64,000 nucleotides of DNA from Toxonevra muliebris (taxonomy: Eukaryota; Arthropoda; Insecta; Diptera; Pallopteridae): NCBI GenBank assembly GCA_963691655.1, contig OY829329.1:59843408-59907407 (forward strand), written 5' to 3'. The position numbers and the translations under genes are program-made. Positions 47,108 to 57,951 of this stretch are shown piece after piece. Under the pieces are notes generated by a model. It did no database searches, was not told where the DNA came from, and saw only the letters and a list, made by a program, of their open reading frames with translations. How positions within the stretch are numbered: the first letter of the stretch is position 1; every line of letters starts with the position of its first letter.

Positions 47108-47630
47108 AACTAAAGCTCACTGTGTACTATCGATTCATCAACTTCAGGTAATAGCCACTCTACATCCATTTTATAAACAGATATTGCACTAATATGTTTC
47201 TAAGATTTCGTGATGGAAATATGATTATCTATTCAGATACTCAAACTGTTCGCAAAGCTTTGAACGCTGAATAGATTCGCCGCGAAAGTCAGACTTTAAC
47301 TCTTTCTTCACTCTAAATCATATTTGTTGTGACAAGAACAATTAAACTTAATTTATATTGGGGTCACTAGATTTTAATTGCAGAATCATAAACATTACTC
47401 CTGTATTCTGTCAAAAATTTCAACAATCTTATGAAATCTCAACCTTAAGGTACCCTGAAAGTTCTGCCTTCTTTAACTACCTGCGTCTTGGTCAACAATC
47501 TAAGAACGATTAAATCATTTTATTTATTTGCGGTGAAAAGTAAATTTATTGTTTTTATGAGATTAGTGTGCGAATTAAGAAAAAAATGATTTAAAATTAC
47601 ATCAATTCAACAACTTATTATACTATACAA
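47108..47630. other. 3' flank of IR copy 2
   Basis: From about 47450 this resembles the 3' flank of IR copy 1 (GATTAAATCAT, TTAGTGTGCGAAT and the TTAAAATTACATCAATT run before the stop codon). Nothing else recognised. Confidence 0.6.
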
Positions 47631-49502
47631 TTATAATTTTGCTTGTGTTTCCAAAACTTTTACTTTATTCCCAGCTTTATTCATGAAATGATGACTTATT
47701 TCAATAACAAATCCAACAATCCCAAGTATCAATCCAATTACAAATATCCACCATATCCAATAAAAATCCAAGGCAGTCAAAGGTTTAACTATCTCAACAT
47801 TCATTTCAATTTGTGTCTTAATCCGCCCAGCAGCCAACATATCATAATAAACCATGCTCGTCCAATAATTGATCAATCCTGATTGCTGCAATTGTAAAAT
47901 CAAGTGATTGAATGCATCACGATATATAGAATGCTCATGTAAGGGCACGCCCAGATATTGTTGCGAAAATATTTTCAACTTAAAACCCAAGTAAAAAATT
48001 GGATGTTGAAGATGTAATTGTTGTTGTTTAAAAACTTGCCACATTAAATTACTAACAACATATGCATAACTTGTATTCAGTGAGTTACGTAATTCGTAGA
48101 CATCTGTATCATTTGGAATAATGGTATAAATATCTTTGTATTTCATCCAAAACTTCGGATCACTCAATACTTTTACATATGAATGATAACCTGTATAACT
48201 GGCGGCAACTCTCAGCGATGATTTTAATAGTCCATCAAATGTATTGATATATTTTCCTTTGGGTGCGCTGGTAAAATAAGATTGCAGGTATGCGGTAAAT
48301 GTTGTATTCACAAATATGCCAACAATGAATATTAAAACGAATAAATATTTACGAAGTACTGAAATTCTGTTGGCCTGGACATATATACTTTGGCCCAGTA
48401 TCCCACGTAGCGAGGATATCATTAATGTATATGTATATATTTGACTAAATTTACCACTTTTCTGCCAGTAAAGTGCCTCAAAAGTGAGTAAAGTGGAAAA
48501 GATTAGCAATAGCACAATGACAATGTAAGTAAATAATGTATTGAATAAAAAAGGAAAAACTTCTTGAATAGTTAGAGGCGCTGGTATAGGCAAAATTAAG
48601 CGGAACTTTGTTCGCTCAACGGTTGCAGATATTTTATGTAGAATGTTGTTTTGATTTGCAATGGACATTGGTATATCAAGTGAATCATTACGTACTAGCT
48701 CCTGTATTTCGTTAAAGAGAAATTTTAAATCTGAATTTGTAAATGGAAATGGATACACAAGTTTGGCATTATGTTTTTTAGCAAATGCTTTCACTATTTG
48801 AGTAACGTAACCAATAACTTGAAGTTTTTTACTAGCATCAGTGTATACCAGGGAACCTGGTTCACTTCGATCAGGCATTGTGCGTATTGGAGCGCCATGC
48901 ATATCAGACAAACGATTTGGAAAGACTTTCTCCAGTAAAGTTTTTATTTCCAAATTAAATGTGGGGAATCGTGTGTAAGTATAGTAGTAAGTTCCGGTTT
49001 TGGTATGAAAATCCTTGAAAATACTGATGACATTAAGCAAATAATTGTGTTGACAATAGCTAAATAATTTGTGCAACTGTTTTTCATTATTTTGTTGATT
49101 TCTGTTTTTGTAATCCATTTGCCAATAGAATATAATACGTGCATTTGATCTCATGCGTCCCAGAAATGTTAGCATACTCTCCAGTATATTGAATGTGAAT
49201 GTTTCGTGTATGCAATGCACTATCAGTAACTCATTATTGAGGCCTTCTGCTTTGTGTGTGTTATTATTGACAGTTTGTAATGACATCACCGGTCCTTCAA
49301 ATTCGTTTAACACTTCGTCTTCCACACAAGTTTCTTTATCATTCTTGAATATAATTAAAGTCTCAAAATATTTTTCGGACTTAATTTTGTTTAACAATAT
49401 GACAAAATTATTTTGATTCTTAGCAATACTTGATATCATATAAACTGATAATAATAGCAGTTGTAATTTTAAAGCAATACCTTTTATGCGACTTAAACTC
49501 AT
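47631..49502 (-). CDS. divergent ionotropic receptor (IR), tandem copy 2
   Basis: Paralogue of the gene at 42799-44670, about 85-90 percent identical in protein by eye, same role and domain order. The frame opens at 49577, but the ATG at 49502 (MSLSRIKGIAL) is chosen because it gives 623 codons, the same as copy 1, and starts directly before the hydrophobic leader LKLQLLLLSVYMISSI. The pore and membrane helices (ELF/EVFPFLFNTLFTYIVIV, LRGILGQS, NTTFTAYLQSYFT, DFYWIWWIFVIG) are intact. No stop or frameshift. Differences cluster in S1 (for example SLDIPMSIANQNNILHKISA against SLDMPMCLANLNYNLHETST) while the membrane part is almost unchanged. Intronless. Shares a short intergenic region with the divergent gene at 49900. 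Confidence 0.9.
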   Translation of the reverse strand: MSLSRIKGIALKLQLLLLSVYMISSIAKNQNNFVILLNKIKSEKYFETLIIFKNDKETCVEDEVLNEFEGPVMSLQTVNNNTHKAEGLNNELLIVHCIHETFTFNILESMLTFLGRMRSNARIIFYWQMDYKNRNQQNNEKQLHKLFSYCQHNYLLNVISIFKDFHTKTGTYYYTYTRFPTFNLEIKTLLEKVFPNRLSDMHGAPIRTMPDRSEPGSLVYTDASKKLQVIGYVTQIVKAFAKKHNAKLVYPFPFTNSDLKFLFNEIQELVRNDSLDIPMSIANQNNILHKISATVERTKFRLILPIPAPLTIQEVFPFLFNTLFTYIVIVLLLIFSTLLTFEALYWQKSGKFSQIYTYTLMISSLRGILGQSIYVQANRISVLRKYLFVLIFIVGIFVNTTFTAYLQSYFTSAPKGKYINTFDGLLKSSLRVAASYTGYHSYVKVLSDPKFWMKYKDIYTIIPNDTDVYELRNSLNTSYAYVVSNLMWQVFKQQQLHLQHPIFYLGFKLKIFSQQYLGVPLHEHSIYRDAFNHLILQLQQSGLINYWTSMVYYDMLAAGRIKTQIEMNVEIVKPLTALDFYWIWWIFVIGLILGIVGFVIEISHHFMNKAGNKVKVLETQAKL

Positions 49503-49899
49503 ATTTAATCTGGAGTTTTTCTTTTCACATTTTCCTGGTATAACTTTCAACAATATTTTACTCCTTGCAATGAACAAACTTTTGATTTTTGTTGCAGTTT
49601 TTATTTTATTGATCCAAATAATTTCATTAAATTGATAATTTATTAAAATTATAGTGTCTTCGTTTAATAGTTTCTGGTATCACAACATCAGAAAGTCAAT
49701 GTTAAAACGATCAAACTACATATAATTTAAATAAATCAATTTAGTATAGGAAAATATAAGAAAATGAGCAAAGGTATCATCCATTATTACATATAATTCA
49801 TTCAAATTTAATATTTCGTGAACAGTAGAACAGAATGATTCTGTTAACATTATAAAATACTTCAAAATACTATTAAAAATTTAAAATCGATACTAAAAA
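49503..49899. promoter_or_regulatory. shared divergent promoter region of two IR genes
   Basis: 397 bp between the start codons of two head-to-head IR genes. AT-rich, with several TATA-like stretches (for example TATAAAATAC at about 49851). No specific binding site can be assigned. Both promoters must lie here unless there are distant upstream exons, which nothing suggests. Confidence 0.5.
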
Positions 49900-51750
49900 A
49901 TGTTTGCGTGGTATCAAGAAGGTGGAGTTTCAATTAAATTGCAACTGTTGCTAATAGTAATTTTTGCTTTAGGAACTTTAGCAATACATCCAAATAATTT
50001 TCTGTTAATGCTTAAAAAAATTAAATCAGAAAAATATTTTGAAACTTTAATAATATTCAAAAATGGTAAAGAAACTTGTGTGGAGGATGAAGTGTTAAAA
50101 ATATTTGAAAGCCCAGTGATGTTATTAGAGTCTGACAATAAAAACACACGCAAAGCAGAAGGCCTAAATAGTGAGTTACTGGTAGTGCATTGCATGCCTG
50201 ATACATACATTGTTAACACGCTAGAAAATATGCTAACTTTTTTGGGACGCATGAGAGCAAACGCACGAATTATATTATATTGGAAGAAGATAACTAACAA
50301 CGTAAATCAGCCACAGGAATTAGTACAAAAAATGTTTCTCTACTGTCAACACAATTATTTGCTTAATGTCATTGGCATTTTCAAAGACTTCAGTACAAAC
50401 CCGTACGCTTACTTTTATACCTATACACAATTCCCCACATTTAAAGTACTAATGAAAACTATTTTTAAAAAATATTTTACAAATCGTTTGTCTAATATGC
50501 ACAGCGCTGCAATACGCACAATGCCCAATCAAATTGAACCACGTTCCATGGTATACATTGATGGAAGCGGCAGAACCCAAATTGTCGGTTACGTAGCACA
50601 AATAGTGAAAGCATTTGCTAAAAAACATAATGCCAAATTGGTGTATCCATTCTTAACTACAGATGGAAAAGTACAAATTAACTTCATTGAACTCCAAGAT
50701 ATGGCAAACAATGGAACACTTGATATACTAATGGATAATGTGAATGCTTTAAGCACCAATCAAATACATAAGCTATCAACTTTTATCGAACGGAATACAC
50801 TTTGCCCAATGTTACCAATGCCAGTGCCTTTAACTATAAAAGAACTTTTTCCGATTCTATTCAATTCCTCATTTACTTACATTGTTATTTTGCTATTACT
50901 TATCTTTTCGATTTTACTCGCTTTTGAGGCTTTTTACTGGCATCGAAGAAATGGTACATTTTTATCAATTTATACACACATATTAACGACATTAACAATC
51001 CGTGGCATTTTGGGACAAACTGTACATGCACAGGCAGCACTTTCAGTTTTTCGAAAATATATTTTCATTTTCATATTTATGATTGGAATAGTTGTGAATA
51101 CTACCATTACAGCATATCTGCAATCTTATTTTACTAAAGCCACTAAGGGAAAATATATCAAAACTTTTGATGATCTTCTAAAATCTTCAGTGCGATTAGC
51201 AACTACTTTTATTTATCATAAATATTTTGCTATTATCTCTGATCCCAAGTTTTGGTTAGAGTACAGAGATATTTTCACTATTATTGAAAATGATACATAT
51301 TACCATCAGCTGCGTGATTCGTTGAATACAAATTATGGATATGTTGTGTCTACTGCATTGTGGCATGTTTTTATGCAACAACAATCACATTTGGAGTATC
51401 CACGTTTTTATATCGCCGATGAAATGCCATTCCAAGTGACACAATATTCGGGCGTGCCATTGCATGAGCATTCCATATATCGCGCTGCATTTAATCATAT
51501 GATACTGCAATTACATCAATCTGGATTTATATGCTATTGGGTGCAACAATCTTATTATGATATGTTGGCTGCTGGTAGAATTAAAGGAAGAATTGAAATG
51601 CAAACCGAAACAATTAGAATTTTGACGGTGGGAAATTTTTATTGGATATGGTGGATGCATGGCATTGGATCGATATTTTCGATTATTGTATTTATAATGG
51701 AAAATGTGCATAACCTGAGGAGGAAATATAGATCGGGTGCGAAAAATTGA
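49900..51750 (+). CDS. divergent ionotropic receptor (IR), third gene
   Basis: 616-codon intronless ionotropic receptor, clearly homologous along its length to the two minus-strand IR genes but much more diverged (about 50-60 percent by eye). Leader SIKLQLLLIVIFALGTLA at residues 11-28; shared landmarks SEKYFETLIIFKN, YCQHNYLLNVI and GYVAQIVKAFAKKHNAKLVY in the N-terminal and S1 parts; first membrane helix about 322-343; pore loop IRGILGQT (367-374); helix IFMIGIVVNTTITAYLQSYF (392-411); S2 with GVPLHEHSIYRAAFNHMILQ; last helix about 579-600. The start ATG is preceded by AAAA, and has no in-frame extension. The whole frame is intact. It probably acts as an odour- or taste-tuning subunit together with a co-receptor encoded elsewhere. 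Confidence 0.9.
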   Translation: MFAWYQEGGVSIKLQLLLIVIFALGTLAIHPNNFLLMLKKIKSEKYFETLIIFKNGKETCVEDEVLKIFESPVMLLESDNKNTRKAEGLNSELLVVHCMPDTYIVNTLENMLTFLGRMRANARIILYWKKITNNVNQPQELVQKMFLYCQHNYLLNVIGIFKDFSTNPYAYFYTYTQFPTFKVLMKTIFKKYFTNRLSNMHSAAIRTMPNQIEPRSMVYIDGSGRTQIVGYVAQIVKAFAKKHNAKLVYPFLTTDGKVQINFIELQDMANNGTLDILMDNVNALSTNQIHKLSTFIERNTLCPMLPMPVPLTIKELFPILFNSSFTYIVILLLLIFSILLAFEAFYWHRRNGTFLSIYTHILTTLTIRGILGQTVHAQAALSVFRKYIFIFIFMIGIVVNTTITAYLQSYFTKATKGKYIKTFDDLLKSSVRLATTFIYHKYFAIISDPKFWLEYRDIFTIIENDTYYHQLRDSLNTNYGYVVSTALWHVFMQQQSHLEYPRFYIADEMPFQVTQYSGVPLHEHSIYRAAFNHMILQLHQSGFICYWVQQSYYDMLAAGRIKGRIEMQTETIRILTVGNFYWIWWMHGIGSIFSIIVFIMENVHNLRRKYRSGAKN

Positions 51751-53138
51751 GAAAAAATGAACCAAAATTTTTTTTAATCAAAACTTAAACAAACTCACAT
51801 AATCAAGTAAAAGTGCAATGGATCAACACGGTATTCTTAAAAAATTAATCATTTGACGGTTTTTATGTAGTACTAAGTGTAATTTTTTCAAAAATATTTT
51901 ACTTTAATCACACTGAAAATTAATTATTTGATAATGTAATTATGTAGTTAGAGCTTACTGTTCCAAATATTAGAACATGATCACTTTCGAAAAAATTTCA
52001 AATTCATCGAGCTCGCTTGAACGCTTCGTTATAAATTTGACATGCTGATATTAGAAAGTGTTCTCTAATTTAATCGAATTAATTTTTTCCGGAAATTAAA
52101 GGAAATAGAAAGCAAACAAGTTCAGCATTGTAAATTTATCATTACTGGCATTGAAAATTCGAATTTTTTACAATGCTGATTTGATTAAAACATAGAAAAT
52201 TCGGGAAATCAACTAGTAAAAATGTATTGGAAAGTCTTAAGAAATATGAAACGATAGAGAAAAAAGCTAGTTGTGGGAAAAAATTTGTTGTGGAAGGGTA
52301 AAAAAAAATGATCAAAATCTTTTTGCGCCCACTAATCCTAAGCCAACAAGTTAATTTGATGGTGGTATAAATTTATTTTGCAAGTTAATAAATTGAATTG
52401 TAAATGTATTCTGTGTTTTTATTTAAGAAATAAAGTAAATTGAACATTTAATCTGTTTAATCGTCAATGGGCTGATAAGGTACCCTGGTACCTTAATGGT
52501 TTTTAAACTGTGTTATTCCTCGAAATATGGGTTTTTAATTTGGGAAATTGCTATGAAACTGAGTATGTCGATTTCAAAATAAAACTGATGCATACTTGAG
52601 AAAAACGTTTAATTTTGATATAAAGCTTCCCTTAACTTCTTAAAGTAAAAATATATCGAATTGTAGGTGGATATTGTATATTAGGTACCCGGGTACTTTG
52701 TCAGCCTACAGAAGGTATTTTTTTTTTTATCACCCACATAACGGTTAAGTATTTTATTTACAACGTTTTTAACAATTGGTGTGGTATTTGTAGCACCCAA
52801 AAAATGTTAAAGAGCCTAGCACCAGTAGTCTTTTTCTGTGAATGGTTTTGTATCAAAGCTGAAATTTGGATTTGCAGTTGTATAAGTAACACAACCCAGT
52901 TGAACTTTGGATGATCGTAGGAGTAATCATTGAGCACTCCAAAGCGAGCAATCGATTACTCCCTATTGCTCCAGAGCTCTTGCATTTTGTACTCCTTTTT
53001 AACATTGCATGTCCTAGGGCATGGAGTACTCGTTTTAGCCTCCAAAAGGAGTAATAAAGGAGGACTCGATTACGAGCATGAGATCATTTGCATCTCATAG
53101 AAAAATAAAACTACGAAATAGTTCCTTACAAAATTTAT
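51751..53138. other. AT-rich noncoding stretch
   Basis: No gene seen. At 52.9-53.1 kb there are several GGAGTAATC / GAGTACTC phrases that recur inverted at about 53.8-53.9 kb, suggesting a worn element spanning 52.9-53.9 kb, but I cannot define its ends. Confidence 0.5.
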
Positions 53139-53212
53139 GACGCCTTAGACTAGTTGTCTAAACCGCCAGTAAGCACGCAAGCACTTGTGTGCCAAGGTTC
53201 AAATCCCACAAT
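53139..53212 (+). other. tRNA-like sequence followed by poly-T
   Basis: Contains a perfect D-arm-like hairpin (TTAGAC TAGTT GTCTAA), a B-box-like GGTTCAAATCCCA and, directly after, a run of ten T on the plus strand that could end RNA polymerase III transcription. Ends do not pair as an acceptor stem. Probably a decayed tRNA or the head of a SINE. Confidence 0.4.
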
Positions 53213-53314
53213 CTTTTTTTTTTATTTTTTTTTAATTATAATGTTATATTCATTTTTGTTCATCATTTACTATTATCGTTTTATAATTTTATTATTTTCT
53301 TGAGTTGCCTTTTT

Positions 53315-53390
53315 CCATGCTCGAACCTGTGGCTGAAAAATTCGCATCGCGAATATTAAACTACGCGCTTACCAACTGAGCCACACAGGC
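53315..53390 (-). other. tRNA-like sequence, opposite strand
   Basis: On the minus strand: GCCTGTGTGGCTCAGTTGGT AAGCGCGTAG, a good tRNA A-box, and then GGTTCGAGCATGG, a B-box. The anticodon region is too long and the acceptor stem does not close fully, so it is likely a pseudo-tRNA or SINE head. It lies about 100 bp from the other tRNA-like unit and points the other way. Confidence 0.45.
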
Positions 53391-54304
53391 AAATTTATTG
53401 TCATTGAATTTTGTTTTTTTTACTCTTGCAATGATTCTAGTACTAGTTACTGATTTTTAACTCTTTGATGCACACGATTTTAAAGAAAATAAAAACACCA
53501 GTTGCACAGGAATTTTTTTGGTTTAAATGAATGAGAAACTGTAAATAAAATATTAAACTGTGTGACTGTAAGTAATTTCAACTTTTCGAGGTGGGTTAAA
53601 ATATATCACACTATGCATAAAAAAATTTGCGGGGCAGTTTTACTCCGTTTACCTACCGTAAAGGGTTAACTGAGCAAGAGAGAGTAAGATAAACAAATTT
53701 GAACTACTCAATCAGGCTGTCTTTGCTTATCATTATTTCTAAAAATAGACCATATAAAATTATGAAATTGTGTTGGTGAACTTCAAAAATTGTGTTACTG
53801 TATTGGAGTTGCTCGTTTATCCCTCCTTTTGGAGTAATGAAATCATTAATCGTTTGAGGAGTACTCACTGTTTGTGCAACTGGGAAGGTAGGGGTTCGCA
53901 GAAAAAAGAAATTCTTGAATATATGAGAATAGATTACAAAAAATTTTCAACAATTGACAATTTTTGAGAAAAGTTGCGATTCCTTTTCCGGAATCAAACC
54001 AAGTTTAGCAGGATGCTACAACCACAACGGGGATCACCAATGGAATCTTACTTTTATTTTCACTTTGCCGCAATGGCACTCTAGTGGTAGAGTGCTGGAC
54101 AGCCTTGGCAAAGGCATGGCTTATTATCTTATAATCTTCATCTACCAATATATCAATAACCAAAAATAGCCCAAAACTGCAACTCATCACCAAAAACTCC
54201 ACCTGCGTAAAGCCAGCTGTCTGATTAAAAGGACAATAGTAATATGCCATGAAATAATTATGATCTCAACCTGCTTTATTTACAGTAATTCAAATTTCAA
54301 TGTA
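53391..54304. other. noncoding stretch
   Basis: AT-rich, no gene. A GGCACTCTAGTGGTAGAGTG phrase at about 54072-54091 resembles a tRNA A-box arm but has no partner B-box at the right distance. Confidence 0.5.
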
Positions 54305-55028
54305 AGGAGTGAGATCGAAAAAATTTTAACGTTTTACCTAATAATTTTTTTTGGGTGCAAAATTTCAAAATTTCTTTGATCCAGTTATCTTTGAAAAATA
54401 TGTTAGTTAATATTTTTAATGACAAACATGTTGGTTTATTGTGAGTTTGACCAAAATGAGTGAAGAAAAAGAAGTACGTCTTAAAATTATTAAAAATTTT
54501 CCAAAAAAAAATCTAAATTGGTCCTACAAAAAATTGGCCAAAGAATTGAAGGTCTGCCGTCAAACTGTTTCCAATGTTATTAAACAGTTTCAGGAGAATT
54601 TGACCATCGATAGAAAACATGGTTCGGGAAGAAAACAAGGAACACATGATATTGGGAAAGCTAAGAAAATAGAAAGCATATTGAAAAGATCTCCAAGCAC
54701 ATCTGGTAAAAAAGCTGCCCGGTTAGCCCAGTGCTATGACTATTTGGTGCGAAAAGTTAAAGCCAATGCAGGTTTGAAAACATACAAAGTCCAAAAAGTT
54801 CCAGACAGGAATGTTGCAAAAAATTTAGACGCCAAAAGTAGGACTCGGAAATTAAAATCGAATTTCATACAAAAATATTCATGTTGTATAATGGACGACG
54901 AAACATATGTACTGGCAGATTTTACGCAGCTTCCGGGTCAAAATTTTTATGTTGCTAATGCTCGAGGAAATGTCGAAGAACAATGTAGAATCCAAAAGCA
55001 GACAAAATTTACTAAAAAATTCCGGGTA
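54305..55028 (+). mobile_element. Tc1/mariner DD37E element, copy C, 3' truncated
   Basis: The left end AGGAGTGAGATCGAAAAAAT after TA matches the terminal repeat of copy A (12219-14217). Similarity to copy A continues until about 55028, where copy A goes on and this copy switches to unrelated sequence, so the 3' half with its terminal repeat is lost. Confidence 0.85.
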
Positions 55029-55031
55029 TGA
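54456..55031 (+). pseudogene. DD37E Tc1/mariner transposase, N-terminal half
   Basis: Open from the ATG at 54456 (MSEEKEVRLKII, same start as in copy A) for 191 codons. Helix-turn-helix near the N-terminus (YKKLAKELKVCRQTVSNVI), a second basic helix-turn-helix region with RSPSTSGKKAARLA, then GLKTYKVQKVPDRN and the first catalytic Asp in MDDETYVLADFTQ. It ends shortly after KQTKF, so the second Asp and the Glu are absent. The frame is intact within what remains. It may bind DNA but cannot cut, if expressed at all. Confidence 0.82.
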
Positions 55032-56984
55032 TTTGGTATTTGTAGAATGTTTTAGTTGCATTAAAGTAAGAAACTTCGAATAATGAAATAAAAATTTTTT
55101 AGTTTACGCATTTCTTTTGCCATAATGTTTCCCGCTTTGGGTCCTGCTTCTACGAAACTTATTCTTTTTCTTCGTCCTGCTTTTTCTGATAACCGAAAAG
55201 CAAGTGGTAGGTAGTAAACAGAAGGTAGCTATGGTGGCGTAACAACAACAACAGCAACTATGTACAACAACACCAGCAATAGCATTACCATCATATAATT
55301 TACTTCAATTTTAAATTTATATGTGTGCGTTCACATTGCTGCTACTGCTGCTGCTGTGACCCCTGCCTCCTGCCCCCTGCCAACCAATACATACAACCTA
55401 CAACTTCTTCTATTTATTGCCTCATGCAACATGAAGCATACGATAAGAGCATTTTGCGTGCAGCATATAGCACCGAAAAAACGAAACGAATTTTTTGTGT
55501 GCCATATTTTGTGCGCTGTACGCAACGAGGATAAAGTGGAAAATGTAGTGTAGTCAGAGAGGATGTGGAGGACTGAAGGATGTTGTACTGAAAGTGGGTT
55601 ACTTTTTGGTTTAAGTTTTTGTGCATGTGTGTGTGTGTGTGTGGTGCTTAAAGTTTAGTTTTCGCATGAAGCGCAGGAAGTAACAACAGCGTGGAAGGGT
55701 GGCAACAGTACTATATACTAGCTAAAATACTAGTAGATATAGAAACGCGCACATATATACATACATATACCTACATTTATGTATGAGTGTGTGTGCCTTT
55801 TCGGAGATGGGTTGATGGTGACGACTGTAAACAGTTTTAGACAAAAATAAGTATGCCTTTGGCGCCTACTTGCCATAGTTTGAGTTGTTTTGAAAATTCA
55901 CGCACTTTTATTTATTTTATGTTCGTATATAAGTATTTGTGTATGTGGTATGTGTGTCAGTGTGCGTTTATGCGTATGCACTGTGGGCGTTAGTTGCTGC
56001 TTGTGTACTGGTACTTGTATGCGGTTTGATACAAGTTTAAGTTTGAGGACCTCCCGAAAAAACAAGAAAAATAGGCGCATGGGTGGTAAATTGTGCGTTT
56101 CCATATTTTCTTTTTCCTTTTCAACTACTTGATGTGTGCTGCTTTTTGATGCTGATGTTGCTTGATGCTGCTGCTGCTCCTGCTGCTGCTTACTATTACT
56201 GCTAATGTTGCTACTATTATGCTTTGTGCTATCGTCGTCATTTTTGCTCGTTGTAGTTGTTTGATGCTGCTGCTGCTGTTGTTGGCGTTGCTGCTGCTGA
56301 TACAACTGCTTTGGTTTGCTTTGCTTTGCAAAATATTTAGAAATAGAAATCCTCCAACTTCACAACTACTTTCGATAATAACATCACTGGCGCCATGGGA
56401 ATTGCTTTTGTAGGCTGTTGTGTTGTTTATATCTTTTCAGTTTTTTCTTTTTCCTCTGTCGAACTTTCGCTCTCTGTTTCTATACATTTGTATACGTATT
56501 TGTGTATATATGTATGCATGTACTTTGTTGTTGTGTTATTTTAATTTAAAAGCTGGGGTTAGGAAGTAATTTCTGCAACTATAAAATATATCGTCTATTT
56601 CAAATATAAAATTGTAAAGTATTCATTGCTTTGTTTTTTCGTTTTTTCTTATTATTTCTTGTTTTATCAATGCATATTTTTATTTTTTTTTTGTCTTAAT
56701 ATGCAAATATGAAATGATATTTCAAAATGTAAATATAGATAAATATTTGAGTATAGCGAATTCTTATGACTTTGTTATTTAATCAATTATATAGCTTCAG
56801 AAAGTTTATGTCATCAAATTGGAGAGAATGAACTGTTGTAGGGCCAAATAAGCCTGCTTCAGATATTTGACAGATAGTATGTAGATAAATTCTTGGATGA
56901 ACTTAAAATCCACACAGGAAGAGCGGGAAAAATAGTTAAATCTGGTAAAATCGTATTTGATCCAAGTATACAATTAAATAATAT
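55032..56984. other. noncoding island, low complexity
   Basis: 55.2-56.5 kb is rich in CAA/CAG/CTG and GT repeats. A minus-strand frame at 55898-56305 starts with a run rich in Gln, Thr and Ser because of CAG/CTG repeats; I do not call it a gene. No other feature. Confidence 0.6.
55626..55643 (+). repeat. (GT)n microsatellite
   Basis: Uninterrupted GT run of about 18 bases. Confidence 0.85.
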
Positions 56985-57665
56985 AAAAAAAGGTCAATAT
57001 TATCAATAGTGCTAACTTAAATATATATTTCTTTATATACGAAAAAATGTTGATATTACCGATAGGACTGACTTAATTTGTAATTTTTGACTGGATTTAT
57101 CACTTATGTCATACAAAAATGTTGCAGTCTCATTAATATTCAAGAATATCAATATTACCGGCAGTGTAGAATTGATTGAATGTAACTATTAATAAAGGCC
57201 GTGCCTGCCTAAGTAATAAGTGCAAGAAAAAATAGCTATATTACAAATAGTGTCGAATTAATGTGCCATTTCTTTCAATCACAAATATTTATGATAAGGA
57301 ATTGGTACTATCGATAACTCCGACTTTATCTATGTTGAATTCAATTGATGTAATATACGAGAAAATAGAGATATTGAGGATAAATTTGTATTTAGTTCAT
57401 ACAAAAATGTGTTAGTTTAAGATATATATGGGAGAATTTTGATATTACTGATAGTGCCGGCTTGTTTTTTCATTTGTTTCATACAAAAATGTGTCCAAAA
57501 ACTAGAACAACCAACAAAGTCGACATTTTTTTTATAAATTTGACTTTCTTTTACTTTTCTTTTATACAGAAATGTGTCAGCCTAAGTAATATACAAGAAA
57601 ATATAGATATTACAGCTAGCATCGACTTGATTTATCATTTACCAAAAGACGAAATTTTTTGTAAT
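56985..57665 (+). repeat. worn satellite-like array, units ~80-110 bp
   Basis: A compound phrase recurs about seven times: GAAAATATAGATATTAC, then AGATAGTGCCGACTTGATTT, then TTTCATACAAAAATGTGTCAG and CTAAGTAATATACAAGAAAA. Examples are near 57045, 57145, 57225, 57360, 57430, 57480 and 57590. Copies are strongly diverged with variable spacing. Frames such as 57462-57722 run through it and are not genes. Confidence 0.6.
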
Positions 57666-57891
57666 ATTGACTTCTTTAAACTTTTCTTATCTTTTAATAC
57701 TAGCTTTCGGATAGATCAGTAAAATTCGAAAGATTTCAGCCATATTCATCAAGAAAAAATGAGCTTTTTCAACCCGAGTATAAAATTTAGGTTGCTATAT
57801 TAATAAACTTCAAGTGTTTATCAATAAATACATGAAGCGTACCATGAAAAGCTGTTGAACAAATATCATATCAAACAAAGATCCCAAAGAA

Positions 57892-57951
57892 ACGAGCTTA
57901 AAAGCTAACGAGCTTAACAGCTAACGAGCTTAACAGCTAACGAACTTAAAA
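57892..57951 (+). repeat. 16 bp tandem repeat
   Basis: Three full units ACGAGCTTAACAGCTA (first with AAAAG for AACAG) plus a partial fourth. Confidence 0.85.

Noticed and set aside
53315..53390. Functional tRNA gene
   Set aside because: A and B boxes are present but the cloverleaf does not close and the anticodon arm is too long; reported only as tRNA-like.
55898..56305. 135-codon minus-strand frame with Gln/Thr/Ser-rich start
   Set aside because: The Gln run comes from CTG/CAG repeats in a low-complexity island. The rest has no conserved character. Could be a poly-Q exon, but nothing around it supports splicing.
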